Source: Halonotius pteroides (GTDB lineage: Archaea; Halobacteriota; Halobacteria; Halobacteriales; Haloferacaceae). Taken from it: DNA of 64,000 bases. Below the pieces are notes generated by a model. It saw nothing but the letters and a program-made list of their open reading frames with translations, was not told where the DNA came from and searched no databases. The stretch is taken from assembly GCF_003605635.1 (NCBI RefSeq), contig NZ_QMDW01000003.1:149910-213909 (forward strand), written 5' to 3'. Positions 18,094 to 25,955 of this stretch are shown piece after piece (within the stretch, counting starts at the first letter, position 1; every line of letters starts with the position of its first letter). The position numbers and the translations under genes were made by a program.

Positions 18094-18178
18094 TGCGTGG
18101 GAAGAGATTTGAACTCTCGGACCTCTACAGGACAGCGCCCTCAACGCTGCGCCGTTGGCCTAGCTTGGCTACCCACGC
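18094..18178 (-). tRNA. tRNA-Leu(GAG)
   Basis: The sequence folds on the minus strand as an 85-base type II tRNA. The acceptor stem is GCGTGGG/CCCACGC, the D arm GCCAAGCTAGGCCAACGGC, the anticodon stem CAGCG/CGCTG with loop TTGAGGG (anticodon GAG), then a long variable arm, the T loop GTTCAAATC and discriminator A. It reads CUC/CUU leucine codons. No intron is seen. The CCA end is not encoded. Confidence 0.93.
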
Positions 18179-18349
18179 TCGCGGGTATTTTGTACGCTTT
18201 CACGCATTCGATTATTCACCGGGGTTGAATAAAAGCCCTTTCTTTTCGGGGTCGCCGCTATCGGATCGACCCCGGTGCCGACGCTCGATTTGTCCGCGGC
18301 GGCGACAGACAAACAAACGGTTTTGATCGTCGCTCTCGAACGCGGGCGT

Positions 18350-18907
18350 ATGCAACTGCAGGCCCGCGACAATGTGCCGCTGCTGACCGTCGTGTTGTCC
18401 GTCCTCGCCTTGGGTGCGGTGTTTGCCGCTGTTGGTGGCGTGATCCCAACCCGTTTTATTCCTCGCATCGAGGGACTGATCGCGGTGATCCCGGAGCTCA
18501 ACGTCGGTATCAGCCTCGCCGCGATCGGCACAATCGTCTCCGGGTGGCGGGCGATCCGTCGCAACGAGGTGACAACCCATCGCAACTACATGATCGCCTC
18601 AACGGTGCTGTTTGCCGCGTTTCTCGTGTTCTATCTCTACCGCATCACGCTTGCCGGGACAACCGACTTCGGCGGCCCAGAGGTGATCGAGCAGTTTGTC
18701 TATCTGCCAATTCTCGCGGTGCATATCCTGCTGGCGATCATCTGTGTGCCGTTGGTGATCTACACCCTGTTGTTGGCGGTCAGTCGCCCGATCGAGGATA
18801 TCTACACCAGTCGACACCGGAGTGTCGGCCAGATCGCGGCCGTGCTCTGGCTGATCTCGTTTAGCCTTGGGGTCGTCGTCTATGCGATGCTGTATGTGGT
18901 GTACTGA
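18350..18907 (+). CDS. DUF420-like membrane protein
   Basis: The 185-residue protein has five or so hydrophobic helices. NVGISLAAIGTIVSGWRAIRRNEVTTHRNYMIAS and the following segment VFYLYRITLAGTTDFGG match the DUF420/CtaM-like family, small membrane proteins linked in other organisms to cytochrome oxidase assembly; the HRN pair is its conserved element. The start ATG at 18350 follows GGCGT in a GC-rich stretch. The convergent neighbour at 18915 is another small membrane protein. Any link to the distant coxC gene is inference. Confidence 0.75.
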   Translation: MQLQARDNVPLLTVVLSVLALGAVFAAVGGVIPTRFIPRIEGLIAVIPELNVGISLAAIGTIVSGWRAIRRNEVTTHRNYMIASTVLFAAFLVFYLYRITLAGTTDFGGPEVIEQFVYLPILAVHILLAIICVPLVIYTLLLAVSRPIEDIYTSRHRSVGQIAAVLWLISFSLGVVVYAMLYVVY

Positions 18908-18914
18908 GGCCCGC

Positions 18915-19364
18915 TTACCGGTTGGTATCGGTCGTTTCGCTCAGGGTGAACGGCACGAGTAGCCGGCCGAACAGTGCGGTATAAAGCCCTCGAATCTGGC
19001 CCTTCCCATCGGCGACAAGCGGGGCTGCTGGCCGTTCTCGTGTTCGACCGTACCGAAGATGCTGCAGCCCGTCGATCAAAAACCAGCCACCGAGAAGCCC
19101 ACCGCCGGCAACCCACAGAGCACCACTACCACTGTAGGCGAGATACCCGACGCCGATCAGTATCCCGCCGCCAAGCAGCACATGATCGGCGTAATCGCCG
19201 ATCGCCTGCTGGATCGCGTAGCCGATCGCCCGGAACAGCATAACTCCGGCTGCCGTCCCGGCGGCCATCGTTGTCGATTCACCGAGTACGAGCAGCATCG
19301 CGCCGACAGCACCGCCGTGAAGCAGTTCGCTCACGACGGTCGAACGAGTCTGGAGGGCGGTCAT
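18915..19364 (-). CDS. Small membrane protein, glycine-rich
   Basis: The 149-residue protein has four hydrophobic segments (around HGGAVGAMLLVLGES, AAGTAAGVMLFRAIGYAI, VLLGGGILIGVGYLAYSG and ALWVAGGGLLGGWFLIDG). The C-terminal 45 residues are hydrophilic with several Arg. The ATG at 19364 was chosen over a GTG at 19367. I do not recognise the family, and no conserved charged pair typical of a transporter is visible. Confidence 0.6.
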   Translation of the reverse strand: MTALQTRSTVVSELLHGGAVGAMLLVLGESTTMAAGTAAGVMLFRAIGYAIQQAIGDYADHVLLGGGILIGVGYLAYSGSGALWVAGGGLLGGWFLIDGLQHLRYGRTRERPAAPLVADGKGQIRGLYTALFGRLLVPFTLSETTDTNR

Positions 19365-19418
19365 CACTGGACTGATCCCACGGCAGCCACAAAAACTATC
19401 GGCTGTTCCCCGGTTTGC

Positions 19419-20945
19419 TCAGTCGTCGGCCGCGAACGCCTCTTGACCACCGACGACCGGGCGGTTGACCTCCCGGTCGGTTGTTTCGCCGTCGATATCG
19501 TAGGGGTACTCGCCGGTGACACAGCCCAAACAGAGATCGATCTGTTGGCTGTCGAGGCTCTCGGCGATAGCATCGATCGAGAGATAGGCCAGGCTGTCGG
19601 CGTTGATCTCATCGCGGATCTCTGCGACGGATTTGTCGGCGGCGATCAGTTCCTCGCGGGTCGCCATATTGATCCCCATATAACAGGGTGCGATGATCGG
19701 CGGCGCGCCCACGCGCATGTGTACCTCCTCCGCGCCGGCATCTTTCAGCAGGTCGACCAGCTGGTTTGAGGTTGTGCCGCGAACGATCGAGTCGTCGATG
19801 ATGGTGACGGTTTTGCCCTCGATCGTCGACTTGATGGGGTTGAGCTTCAGGCGTACAGCGCGTTCGCGTTCATCTTGGGTTGGCATGATGAACGTCCGAC
19901 CAACGTAGCGATTCTTCATCAGGCCCTCAGCGAACCGCACGCCGTCGTCGTCCTCGGCGCGGGGCTCGCCATCGGCGGTTGTCTCGCTTGCGGCGTCGGC
20001 ATAGCCGGAGGCAAACGCCCGCCCGGAGTCCGGCACCGGCAGGACGACATCGCTTTCGATGCCGCTTTCCTCCCACAGTTTGCGACCGAGATTGCGTCGT
20101 ACCTCATACACGAGGTTGTCGTCGATGACTGAGTCGGGCCGGGCAAAATAGACGTGTTCGAAAAAGCAGTGTGCCGTGGTGTCGCGGTCGACGAGTTGAT
20201 ACGAGTCATAGCCCGTACCGTCGGTATCAAGCACGATGAGCTCGCCCGGTTCGACGTCCCGGACTAACTCACCACCGAGGGTGTCGATAACGGCCGATTC
20301 GGAGGCCAACACGTAGCCGTCATCAAGCCGGCCGATACACAGTGGGCGGTTGCCCTGTGGATCGCGGACGCCGATGACGGATTCGTCGTGCATAATCGTC
20401 AGCGAATACGAGCCGTGTAGTCGCTCCATCGTGTGTTTGACCGCCTGGATAAGATCCTCATCAAGGAGGTTGCGGGCGATGTCGTGGGCGATAACCTCGG
20501 TGTCGCCGTCGGAGGTGAAGGCATGGCCGAGATTGGCGAGCTCGTCGCGGATCTCATCGGCGTTGATGAGGTTGCCGTTGTGCGACAGGCCCAGCGAGCC
20601 GGATTTAAACGAGACCGAAAACGGCTGGGCACAGCAGGTGCCGATCGAGCCCTCAGTTGGGTAGCGGACGTGGCCGATGCCGGTCGCGCCGTTCAGGGAG
20701 TTGAGATCGCCCTCGTCGAAGGCGTCGCCAACGAGGCCCATGTCGACATGGCTGTACTGCTGGAAGCCATCGTGGGTGACGATGCCGGCGGACTCCTGGC
20801 CGCGGTGTTGGAGCGCGTACAGCGAGTAGTAGAGTGGTCGTGCGACGGGTCGATCTTCCAGTGCGATCCCGACGACCCCGCATTTCTCGGTTGGGCCCTC
20901 GGTGGCATGGTGGGTCGACTCCCGGCCGTGTTCCATACCTCCCAT
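19419..20945 (-). CDS. purF: Amidophosphoribosyltransferase
   Basis: The enzyme makes 5-phosphoribosylamine from PRPP and glutamine, the first step of purine synthesis. After a propeptide of about 20 residues comes CGVVGIALEDRPVARPL, whose Cys becomes the N-terminal glutaminase nucleophile, with ALQHRGQESAGI downstream. The PRPP loop is VTIIDDSIVRGTTS. The ATG at 20945 (MGGMEHG) is preferred; a TTG at 20963 and an ATG at 20936 are alternatives. purD and purA are elsewhere in the window, each alone. In many archaea purF sits beside lsm-rpl37e, from which it is split here. Confidence 0.95.
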   Translation of the reverse strand: MGGMEHGRESTHHATEGPTEKCGVVGIALEDRPVARPLYYSLYALQHRGQESAGIVTHDGFQQYSHVDMGLVGDAFDEGDLNSLNGATGIGHVRYPTEGSIGTCCAQPFSVSFKSGSLGLSHNGNLINADEIRDELANLGHAFTSDGDTEVIAHDIARNLLDEDLIQAVKHTMERLHGSYSLTIMHDESVIGVRDPQGNRPLCIGRLDDGYVLASESAVIDTLGGELVRDVEPGELIVLDTDGTGYDSYQLVDRDTTAHCFFEHVYFARPDSVIDDNLVYEVRRNLGRKLWEESGIESDVVLPVPDSGRAFASGYADAASETTADGEPRAEDDDGVRFAEGLMKNRYVGRTFIMPTQDERERAVRLKLNPIKSTIEGKTVTIIDDSIVRGTTSNQLVDLLKDAGAEEVHMRVGAPPIIAPCYMGINMATREELIAADKSVAEIRDEINADSLAYLSIDAIAESLDSQQIDLCLGCVTGEYPYDIDGETTDREVNRPVVGGQEAFAADD

Positions 20946-21294
20946 ACCGTGCTCAGCCGACAAAAAGACCCGTGTTTGTGCTGTCTCGTCGTGTTATTGA
21001 TTCGGATATATGCACAAACATGCATATCCGGTCGACGGGAGGCTGAGATGGCTCCCCCGCCAGCATGTTGGTACGATACTGCTCGGTCGGGATCGTGCTC
21101 AAACCACTAACTACCGGCTGTCAGTGCTTTGTTTGTGTCACACGGGTACGGTCGATAGCCCCCTGTAAGCATGAAACCGTCTCCGCGGTTCGTACAGATA
21201 CAGTGCTGACTTCGGATGAGAAGGTATTTGCCGTGTCGACAGCCGCAGTCAGCAGGATTTCGTCAGGGTTTACAGCACAGTCTTAGCCGATTCG
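20946..21294. promoter_or_regulatory. purF upstream region with an inverted repeat
   Basis: No gene is seen in this 349-base gap. It is AT-richer than its flanks. At 21003-21030 an inverted repeat reads CGGATATATGCA, 6-base centre, then TGCATATCCG: 7 paired bases, a two-base bulge and 3 more. It lies about 60-85 bases upstream of the chosen purF start. It could be a regulator-binding site for purine genes, but the same repeat was not found before purD or purA by eye. The rest of the gap shows nothing I recognise. Confidence 0.4.
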
Positions 21295-21825
21295 TTATAA
21301 CAGTACCTGTCTCATCGTCGCTTCGTTGTCGGTGCCGAACAGGCTATCAGCATCGTTCAAACGCAGCCGGGCGTTTCGACTGGCCGGCGTGCCCGGCAGC
21401 CGGACGGTGAATGTTGGTGTACTCTCGTCGCCCCGCCAACCGAGAAACCGGGCGAAACCGTCGCCGTCCAGCGGCACCACATCAGCTTTTCCAAGCGGTG
21501 AGTTCGACACGCTGACCGACTCACGCGGCCGGAATGATGGATCTGTCACCACAGTCCACTGTCCGTCAGCATCCTCGTACCCCAGTCGAGCACAGAGGCT
21601 GTCGCCGACTGTGGCTTTGAGCTTGGAGATTCCGGCCTCCGAAAGGACGCCCTCTGTTGCCAGCAGGTCGTAGACGCCGTAGAGGAGACCACCGCGTGCC
21701 GCGGTGGCAACGGTGTCGTCGACGTCGGCGATGGTCACCGACTGGTCGTGAATCTGTACCGCATCGTGCCCGGACTCTGGTGTGTTGACCGAGACGCCGC
21801 GTGGAACGGGCAGTTCGAGTTTCAT
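21295..21825 (-). CDS. Orphan hypothetical protein
   Basis: The 176-residue protein is predicted cytoplasmic and starts MKLELPVPRGVSV at an ATG at 21825. It shows a mixed alpha/beta composition without any family motif I recognise; the middle has GLLYGVYDLLATEGVLSEAG and the end LFGTDNEATMRQVLL. No signal peptide or membrane helix is visible. It stands alone between purF and an AT-rich stretch that reaches rpl37e. It may be an accessory gene inserted into an ancestral lsm-rpl37e-purF cluster. Confidence 0.55.
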   Translation of the reverse strand: MKLELPVPRGVSVNTPESGHDAVQIHDQSVTIADVDDTVATAARGGLLYGVYDLLATEGVLSEAGISKLKATVGDSLCARLGYEDADGQWTVVTDPSFRPRESVSVSNSPLGKADVVPLDGDGFARFLGWRGDESTPTFTVRLPGTPASRNARLRLNDADSLFGTDNEATMRQVLL

Positions 21826-22530
21826 TTGTGTGCTCCTATACCATGACAAAAGAACTCACGGTACTTGCATGTTGGCCTCACCCGATCTCGCAGTCGCCGT
21901 GACGTACGGTGAATTATGTTGGCGTGACTGGACAAAACTTTGTGAGGTAGTAGCATCGGTAGCGTGATCGCGGTGACAACCGTGCCGAGCGGATCTCTGC
22001 GTTGCAGTTGTCAATCGTACGGATGAGCGGCTCTGATACTCCGCGTGCGTTCGTCTGAGAGGGTCAAAGATAGCCGACGTGTCTGGCAAAAATCACTATG
22101 CTCGCGCTGTCACGTGTCAGTTCCTCCTCACAACGGAATCCGGTCACACCGCTGTCTGCCGTGTGCACGGGGCTGGTATTACCTGCCGAACTGTACGCAC
22201 CGGGCTACCCTGAATCACTGTTTCGGCATCCATTCGTTGCATAGGAGCGGCCCACGCGGTGAGTACCGTTAGCTCCGCTCCCACATGGCATCTTCTACAA
22301 GTGGTATGCACGCAAAATGATTCGTTTTATCGCTGTGATCGCCGATTGAATCCTCTATACGCTTTTCGGTGCTACCGAGTGCTGATACCACGCGCAGGGT
22401 GCGGTGTCATGAGGGGGGGGGGAGGATACGGTTTATCAGTAGCGACGACTATGTGAATCACCGCTATTCCAACCAGAGCAGCGCGTTTGCAAGCCGTCAA
22501 AAGAACACGCAGCGAAGCTTGCGATCCGTC
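21826..22530. other. 705-base AT-richer stretch without a supported gene
   Basis: No convincing coding region was found. One frame on the plus strand from 22045 to 22272 is Cys-rich (CSRC, HRCLPC, LPNC) but has poor codon use and no promoter, so it was not called. A run of 10 Gs lies at 22413-22422. The stretch has lower GC than the flanks and ends directly behind rpl37e. It may be decayed mobile DNA. No terminal repeats or transposase remnant are recognised. Confidence 0.4.
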
Positions 22531-22707
22531 TTAGTTGTCGCCGGACTTCGACTGCCATTCGTAGTCGCGCCGCTTCGCCGATTTGCCGAAGCCACACGAG
22601 GAACATTCCTTCTTTTTCGTGTGGTAGGACTTCTCGCCGCAGCGGCGACATTTGACGTGTGTCGTGGTGTTCTTCTTGCCTTGAGTCGGGGTTCCAGCAC
22701 CGGTCAT
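22531..22707 (-). CDS. rpl37e: Large-subunit ribosomal protein L37e (eL37)
   Basis: The 58-residue ribosomal protein is too short to be found by a 60-residue filter. It reads [17 protein letters not shown] and then a zinc finger made of CRRC and CSSC separated by [11 protein letters not shown]. The basic C-terminus is [14 protein letters not shown]. These are the L37e hallmarks. Its start overlaps the LSm stop by 4 bases (ATGA), so the pair is translationally coupled as in other archaea. Confidence 0.96.
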   Translation of the reverse strand: MTGAGTPTQGKKNTTTHVKCRRCGEKSYHTKKKECSSCGFGKSAKRRDYEWQSKSGDN

Positions 22708-22952
22708 AGATTGATCGAAACGACGTTGTCGCCGCGTATAATGGTTGTGTCTTCGACTTCCTCAACGGCGATCTCGTCGACGCCGCCCTCGTCGATCGGC
22801 TCGTCGTCGACCCCGGTCGATGGGTCAAGCACGACGTTCATATGTTGGTCGTAGCCCGCCAGCGTGCCGGTGAATGCCGTTCCGTCCTTCAGCCTGACGG
22901 TCACGGCCTCCTCCAGTGACGCTTCAAGCACATCGAGGGGTCGTCCACTCAT
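22704..22952 (-). CDS. LSm-like archaeal protein
   Basis: The 82-residue Sm-fold protein is expected to form a ring that binds U-rich RNA. Sm1 is [24 protein letters not shown] (D-x-x-M/N form) and Sm2 is [13 protein letters not shown], with an acidic insert ([13 protein letters not shown]) between them. Start MSGRPLDVL at 22952. It is translated together with L37e. Usual archaeal role: RNA chaperone or small-RNA binding. Confidence 0.95.
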   Translation of the reverse strand: MSGRPLDVLEASLEEAVTVRLKDGTAFTGTLAGYDQHMNVVLDPSTGVDDEPIDEGGVDEIAVEEVEDTTIIRGDNVVSINL

Positions 22953-23119
22953 ATACGAACAGGGTTGTGTTTCGGTCTTAAACGTACCGGAACCGCTATT
23001 TCGTCGGTTGCCTGCGGTCAACCCGCCGATTATCAGCCGGCGGGTGAGGCGTTTCACCGCCCCCGACACCGGCGGCTGGTGAGCGACGAGGCTTTGTCGC
23101 CGCCGGGCCAACCTCGGGT

Positions 23120-23842
23120 ATGGAGGCGTCTGTCATCGGTGACCTGCTGCCGCGAGATCGCCGCCGGGAGCAGCCCGCGATCGTCGTTCCGGCCACCGAC
23201 CGCGAAATGAGCTATCAGGATTTTTTTACCAACGCCTACAAATCCGGTAACGTCCTGCGGTTTCTCGGGGTTCGGGAGGCGGCAACGGTCGCCGTCGAGA
23301 TCACGCCGGCACCTGAGCCACTCTTGGCATTTCTTGGGGCGGCGCAACTTGGCGCGGTGACGACGTTTGAGCCGACCAGCGAGGCGCGGGTGACGTTGGT
23401 GCCGGTCGCCGAGGAGACCGCCTACGACCTGCCGCCGGGCGCAAAGCTCGCGGTCTACGGCGGCCCGCCGGAGTCGCCGGCGACGACCCACTGGGAGCAG
23501 GAGGTCTGGAGCGAAAATCCCGGCTTCCCGGAGACCCCCGTTGATCCTGAATCGCCGGCGGTACGCGCCGGCGGCGAGCCCTACAGCCACCGCGAGTTGC
23601 TCGCCGCAGGTGACGATGTTGTTGACGCTCTCGGTCTCGATAGCGACTCCCGGCTGGCGATTCGAACGCCGCTTGCGGCTCCGGCCACGGTCGTTGGCCT
23701 GATCGCCGCCTTGCTCGCCGAGACGACACTGGTGGTGGTTGGTGAGTCCGATCGCGCTGTCAACGCCGACGCGGCGATCGTTGGCGATGATGTGACACCG
23801 CCGGAGGCGACAACGATGCCGGCCGCAGGACTCTCGCTGTAA
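23120..23842 (+). CDS. AMP-binding (acyl-CoA-synthetase-like) N-terminal half protein
   Basis: The 240-residue protein resembles the N-terminal part of AMP-forming acyl-CoA synthetases: REMSYQDFFTNAYKSGNVLRFLGVREAATVAVEI is the A1-like segment, and later LAIRTPLAAPATVVGLIAALLAETTLVVVG. No A3 (SGTTG-like) motif, A5, A8 or lysine A10 is visible, so activity as a ligase is unlikely. Such standalone haloarchaeal halves are annotated in general as AMP-dependent-like. It is divergent from LSm, with a TATA-poor spacer. It may bind an adenylate or act in a complex; this is unresolved. Confidence 0.6.
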   Translation: MEASVIGDLLPRDRRREQPAIVVPATDREMSYQDFFTNAYKSGNVLRFLGVREAATVAVEITPAPEPLLAFLGAAQLGAVTTFEPTSEARVTLVPVAEETAYDLPPGAKLAVYGGPPESPATTHWEQEVWSENPGFPETPVDPESPAVRAGGEPYSHRELLAAGDDVVDALGLDSDSRLAIRTPLAAPATVVGLIAALLAETTLVVVGESDRAVNADAAIVGDDVTPPEATTMPAAGLSL

Positions 23843-23893
23843 CGCGATTGGAACGACAGTTTCTTAGCCGTCTTTGACGCTATATCGAAGTGC

Positions 23894-23978
23894 GCGCGGG
23901 TAGCCAAGCTAGGCCAACGGCGCAGCGCTTAGGACGCTGTCTCGTAGGAGTCCGCCGGTTCGAATCCGGTCCCGCGCA
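23894..23978 (+). tRNA. tRNA-Leu(TAG)
   Basis: This is an 85-base type II tRNA on the plus strand: acceptor GCGCGGG/CCCGCGC, D arm GCCAAGCTAGGCCAACGGC, anticodon stem CAGCG/CGCTG with loop CTTAGGA (anticodon TAG, reads CUA), long variable arm, T loop GTTCGAATC and discriminator A. It is nearly identical to the GAG isoacceptor at 18.1 kb except for the anticodon and acceptor stems. Confidence 0.94.
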
Positions 23979-23981
23979 TAC

Positions 23982-24005
23982 CGTCTCGAACGAACGTGAG
24001 AGACG
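23982..24005 (+). terminator. Hairpin downstream of tRNA-Leu
   Basis: CGTCTC at 23982-23987 pairs with GAGACG at 24000-24005 (6 base pairs), with the A/C-rich centre as the loop. It begins four bases after the tRNA 3' end. It could mark termination or 3' processing. Confidence 0.35.
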
Positions 24006-24009
24006 TGTC

Positions 24010-24097
24010 TGCGCGACGAGGATTCGAACCCTGCGAGTCGCAGCGCGCGAACGGGGTGAACATAATCGTCTCGCTCCAGTTCGACTCCTCGCACGCA
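24010..24097. repeat. Inverted pair of tRNA 3'-end-like fragments
   Basis: At 24010-24030 the minus strand reads GGTTCGAATCCTCGTCGCGCA, the T-arm plus acceptor 3' half of a tRNA. At 24078-24097 the plus strand carries the similar AGTTCGACTCCTCGCACGCA. They are inverted copies flanking 47 bases and lie just behind tRNA-Leu(TAG). No complete tRNA can be folded from them: the 5' half does not pair. They may be attachment-site scars of integrated elements. This is a resemblance judged by eye. Confidence 0.4.
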
Positions 24098-24370
24098 CAC
24101 TGAATGGGGAACGGCAAGCGTATTGACGTGGGGCAAATGAACAAGCAACTCTTGCTTGAATCCGGTTTGTCGCCATTGCAGCATTCTCCCATAGCTCGTA
24201 GTCAACAGTGGGATCGATACGGCTGAGTGATACTGTCCTGGGTCTCTAGCCGAAACACATGTAACGCTCAACAGATTCAATTCTACGATGTGTTAGGAGG
24301 GCACCTTTCGTATCTATCTGCTGTTACTATAATGAATGTTTATCATGATTCGGTTCGTGGATACTAACAT
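24098..24370. promoter_or_regulatory. AT-rich gap before the small protein/CBS pair
   Basis: About 270 bases show no gene. At 24339-24345 a TATA-like TTTATCA lies 26-30 bases before the ATG at 24371, the leaderless spacing. The flanking sequence has lower GC than usual. Confidence 0.4.
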
Positions 24371-24550
24371 ATGATAGACGACTTCTCAAATGAGAACATA
24401 CCACATTCGGTGAACGGCCACAGTCGATACCAGCTATCGACGACAGTATCAATCCGCAACCGCAGCCGGCAGTTCCCTGCGAGCTGTATCGAAGCCATGG
24501 CTTCGGTCAGCAATCGGGAGCAAAGTTACCGGATCGCTACAGATCAATGA
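24371..24550 (+). CDS. Possible 59-residue protein coupled to the CBS gene
   Basis: The reading frame from the ATG at 24371 gives 59 residues (MIDDFSNENIPHSVNGHSRY... to ...QSYRIATDQ) and its stop TGA overlaps the ATG of the CBS gene (ATGA at 24547-24550). The TATA-like box sits at the right distance for a leaderless start. Against it: third-position GC is only moderate, the composition is unremarkable, and no family is recognised. The overlap may also be chance. Confidence 0.35.
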   Translation: MIDDFSNENIPHSVNGHSRYQLSTTVSIRNRSRQFPASCIEAMASVSNREQSYRIATDQ

Positions 24551-25077
24551 ATCGTCTTGATACACAGGTCACCGAGATCATGAGTAGTCCCGTTCGGACA
24601 ACCGATAAGGACACACCAGTAAGTGACGTCGCTGAGATGTTGCTCACGGCAGATATCGGATCGGTCGTTATGACGGATCTCGACGGGATTGTCACAAAGA
24701 CAGACCTTCTCACAGCCGTCAGCGACAACCACACCACCGACCCAATCGCAACGGTGATGACCGACTCAGTGGTAACGGTGTCGCCGGATGCTGATGTGCA
24801 GACGGCGGTCAATCGGATGCAAGAACACCAGATCAAACATCTTGTTGTCGAAACCGGGGGTGAAGCGGTTGGCATTGTCACCACCGCCGACCTCGCGGCG
24901 ACGTTGGCAACGGTTCCCGATTCGATCACGAGTATGTTCGCCACGTCGAATAATCCGAATCAACTGAATCGATATGAGTGTACACAGTGTGGACGCCGTG
25001 TAACGGCGGATACACAACCAAAGCAGTGCGGTGAGTGTGGCGCACCGGTACGGAACATCAGCGTCACACGGGACTGA
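24547..25077 (+). CDS. CBS-pair protein with C-terminal zinc ribbon
   Basis: The 176-residue cytoplasmic protein has two CBS motifs (about residues 5-60, VTEIMSSPVRTTDKDTPVSDVAEMLLTADIGSVV, and 65-125, VMTDSVVTVSPDADVQTAV) that would bind an adenosine nucleotide. Residues about 146-170 are a rubredoxin-like ribbon: CTQCGRRV, then QCGECGAP. The fusion is common among archaea and could sense energy charge or c-di-AMP, but no ligand was shown here. The nearest flanks hold only the possible 59-residue protein and a divergent flavoprotein. Confidence 0.83.
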   Translation: MNRLDTQVTEIMSSPVRTTDKDTPVSDVAEMLLTADIGSVVMTDLDGIVTKTDLLTAVSDNHTTDPIATVMTDSVVTVSPDADVQTAVNRMQEHQIKHLVVETGGEAVGIVTTADLAATLATVPDSITSMFATSNNPNQLNRYECTQCGRRVTADTQPKQCGECGAPVRNISVTRD

Positions 25078-25160
25078 GAGGGGATGGCTGCCCGTGCCGA
25101 CGGCGGTTCACGACCAATTCTGGTAGTACTACTGTGGCGTATGACCACGTTCGCCTCGCC

Positions 25161-25901
25161 TCACCCGGCATCGTCCACGCTTGGATGCTGCTGTGGCTCG
25201 TCGGGATGTGGCTCAGCGAACCGCCCTTGCATGACCGCCACCGATTCTGCCTCACGCGATTCCCGTTCCGCGTCGTCGATCTCCTCACAGCCCGGTGGGA
25301 GGTCACGCCCCCGGTCGGTGAAGTAGCCCTCCGGCGTCACCCAGTCGTGATAGAACTCGACATCGGAGTCCTCGATCAGCGTCACGCCGACGGTCGCGCC
25401 GTGACCGGCGACGATGATCGCCTGATGCGGCTGTGCGGCCAGCCGCCCCGCGGCGTAGAGACCCGCCACACCCGTCCGGCCACGGTCGTCGGTGTCGACA
25501 AACTTTTTCCCCCGATCCAGAATCTCGACGCCATCGATACCAGCGAGAAAGTCGACTGTGTTCTTTGTCGCCGCAACGACGTTGCTCGCGGCGAGCGTCC
25601 GGCCGTCTTCGGTTTCGGCGACGAAGCCGCCGGCTGACTCCCAGAGATCGACGACGCGGCCCTCCTGTCGGTCACAACCGGCGCGGTCGGCCTGTTCGCC
25701 CATCAACTCCAGCAGGCGGTGGCTGTTGACGCCGGCCGGAAAGCCGGGGTAGTTCTCCAGATGGGCGTTCCGTCGGAGGATCGGGTCGCCGTCGTTGAGA
25801 AGCAGGGAATCCAGTTCGGCGCGAGCGGTGAACAGCCCGGCTGACAGGCCTGCGGGGCCACCACCGATGATCAACACATCGCAGTCGTGTGCGGGCGTCA
25901 T
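25161..25901 (-). CDS. Thioredoxin-reductase-like FAD protein, short form
   Basis: The 246-residue flavoprotein has the FAD-binding motif VLIIGGGPAGLSAGLFTARAEL near its start and GVAGLYAAGRLAAQPHQAIIVAGHGATVGVTLIED near residue 145, the second FAD-site motif of TrxR-like enzymes. It is far shorter than TrxB (about 310-330): the NAD(P)H domain is missing or reduced, and no CxxC redox pair is seen. A role as a reductase subunit or a ferredoxin-dependent form is possible. The end is polar (AEPHPDEPQQHPSVDDAG). It is convergent with the CBS gene. Confidence 0.78.
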   Translation of the reverse strand: MTPAHDCDVLIIGGGPAGLSAGLFTARAELDSLLLNDGDPILRRNAHLENYPGFPAGVNSHRLLELMGEQADRAGCDRQEGRVVDLWESAGGFVAETEDGRTLAASNVVAATKNTVDFLAGIDGVEILDRGKKFVDTDDRGRTGVAGLYAAGRLAAQPHQAIIVAGHGATVGVTLIEDSDVEFYHDWVTPEGYFTDRGRDLPPGCEEIDDAERESREAESVAVMQGRFAEPHPDEPQQHPSVDDAG

Positions 25902-25955
25902 ACTGTCCGCACATTAGGGGAGTAGCGTATTATACTCCTCGCACACAGCGCGTTG

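Noticed and set aside
22045..22272. Cys-rich plus-strand frame in the rpl37e-purF gap
   Set aside because: Cys pairs suggest a zinc finger, but codon use is poor, there is no promoter and no family match, so it was left out as a gene.
22413..22422. Run of ten Gs as a slippery or phase-variable site
   Set aside because: It is not inside a supported gene, so phase variation cannot be argued; it is noted only as a sequence feature.
23880..24280. Minus-strand frames across tRNA-Leu
   Set aside because: They are translations of the tRNA and its flanks, which commonly give spurious peptides.
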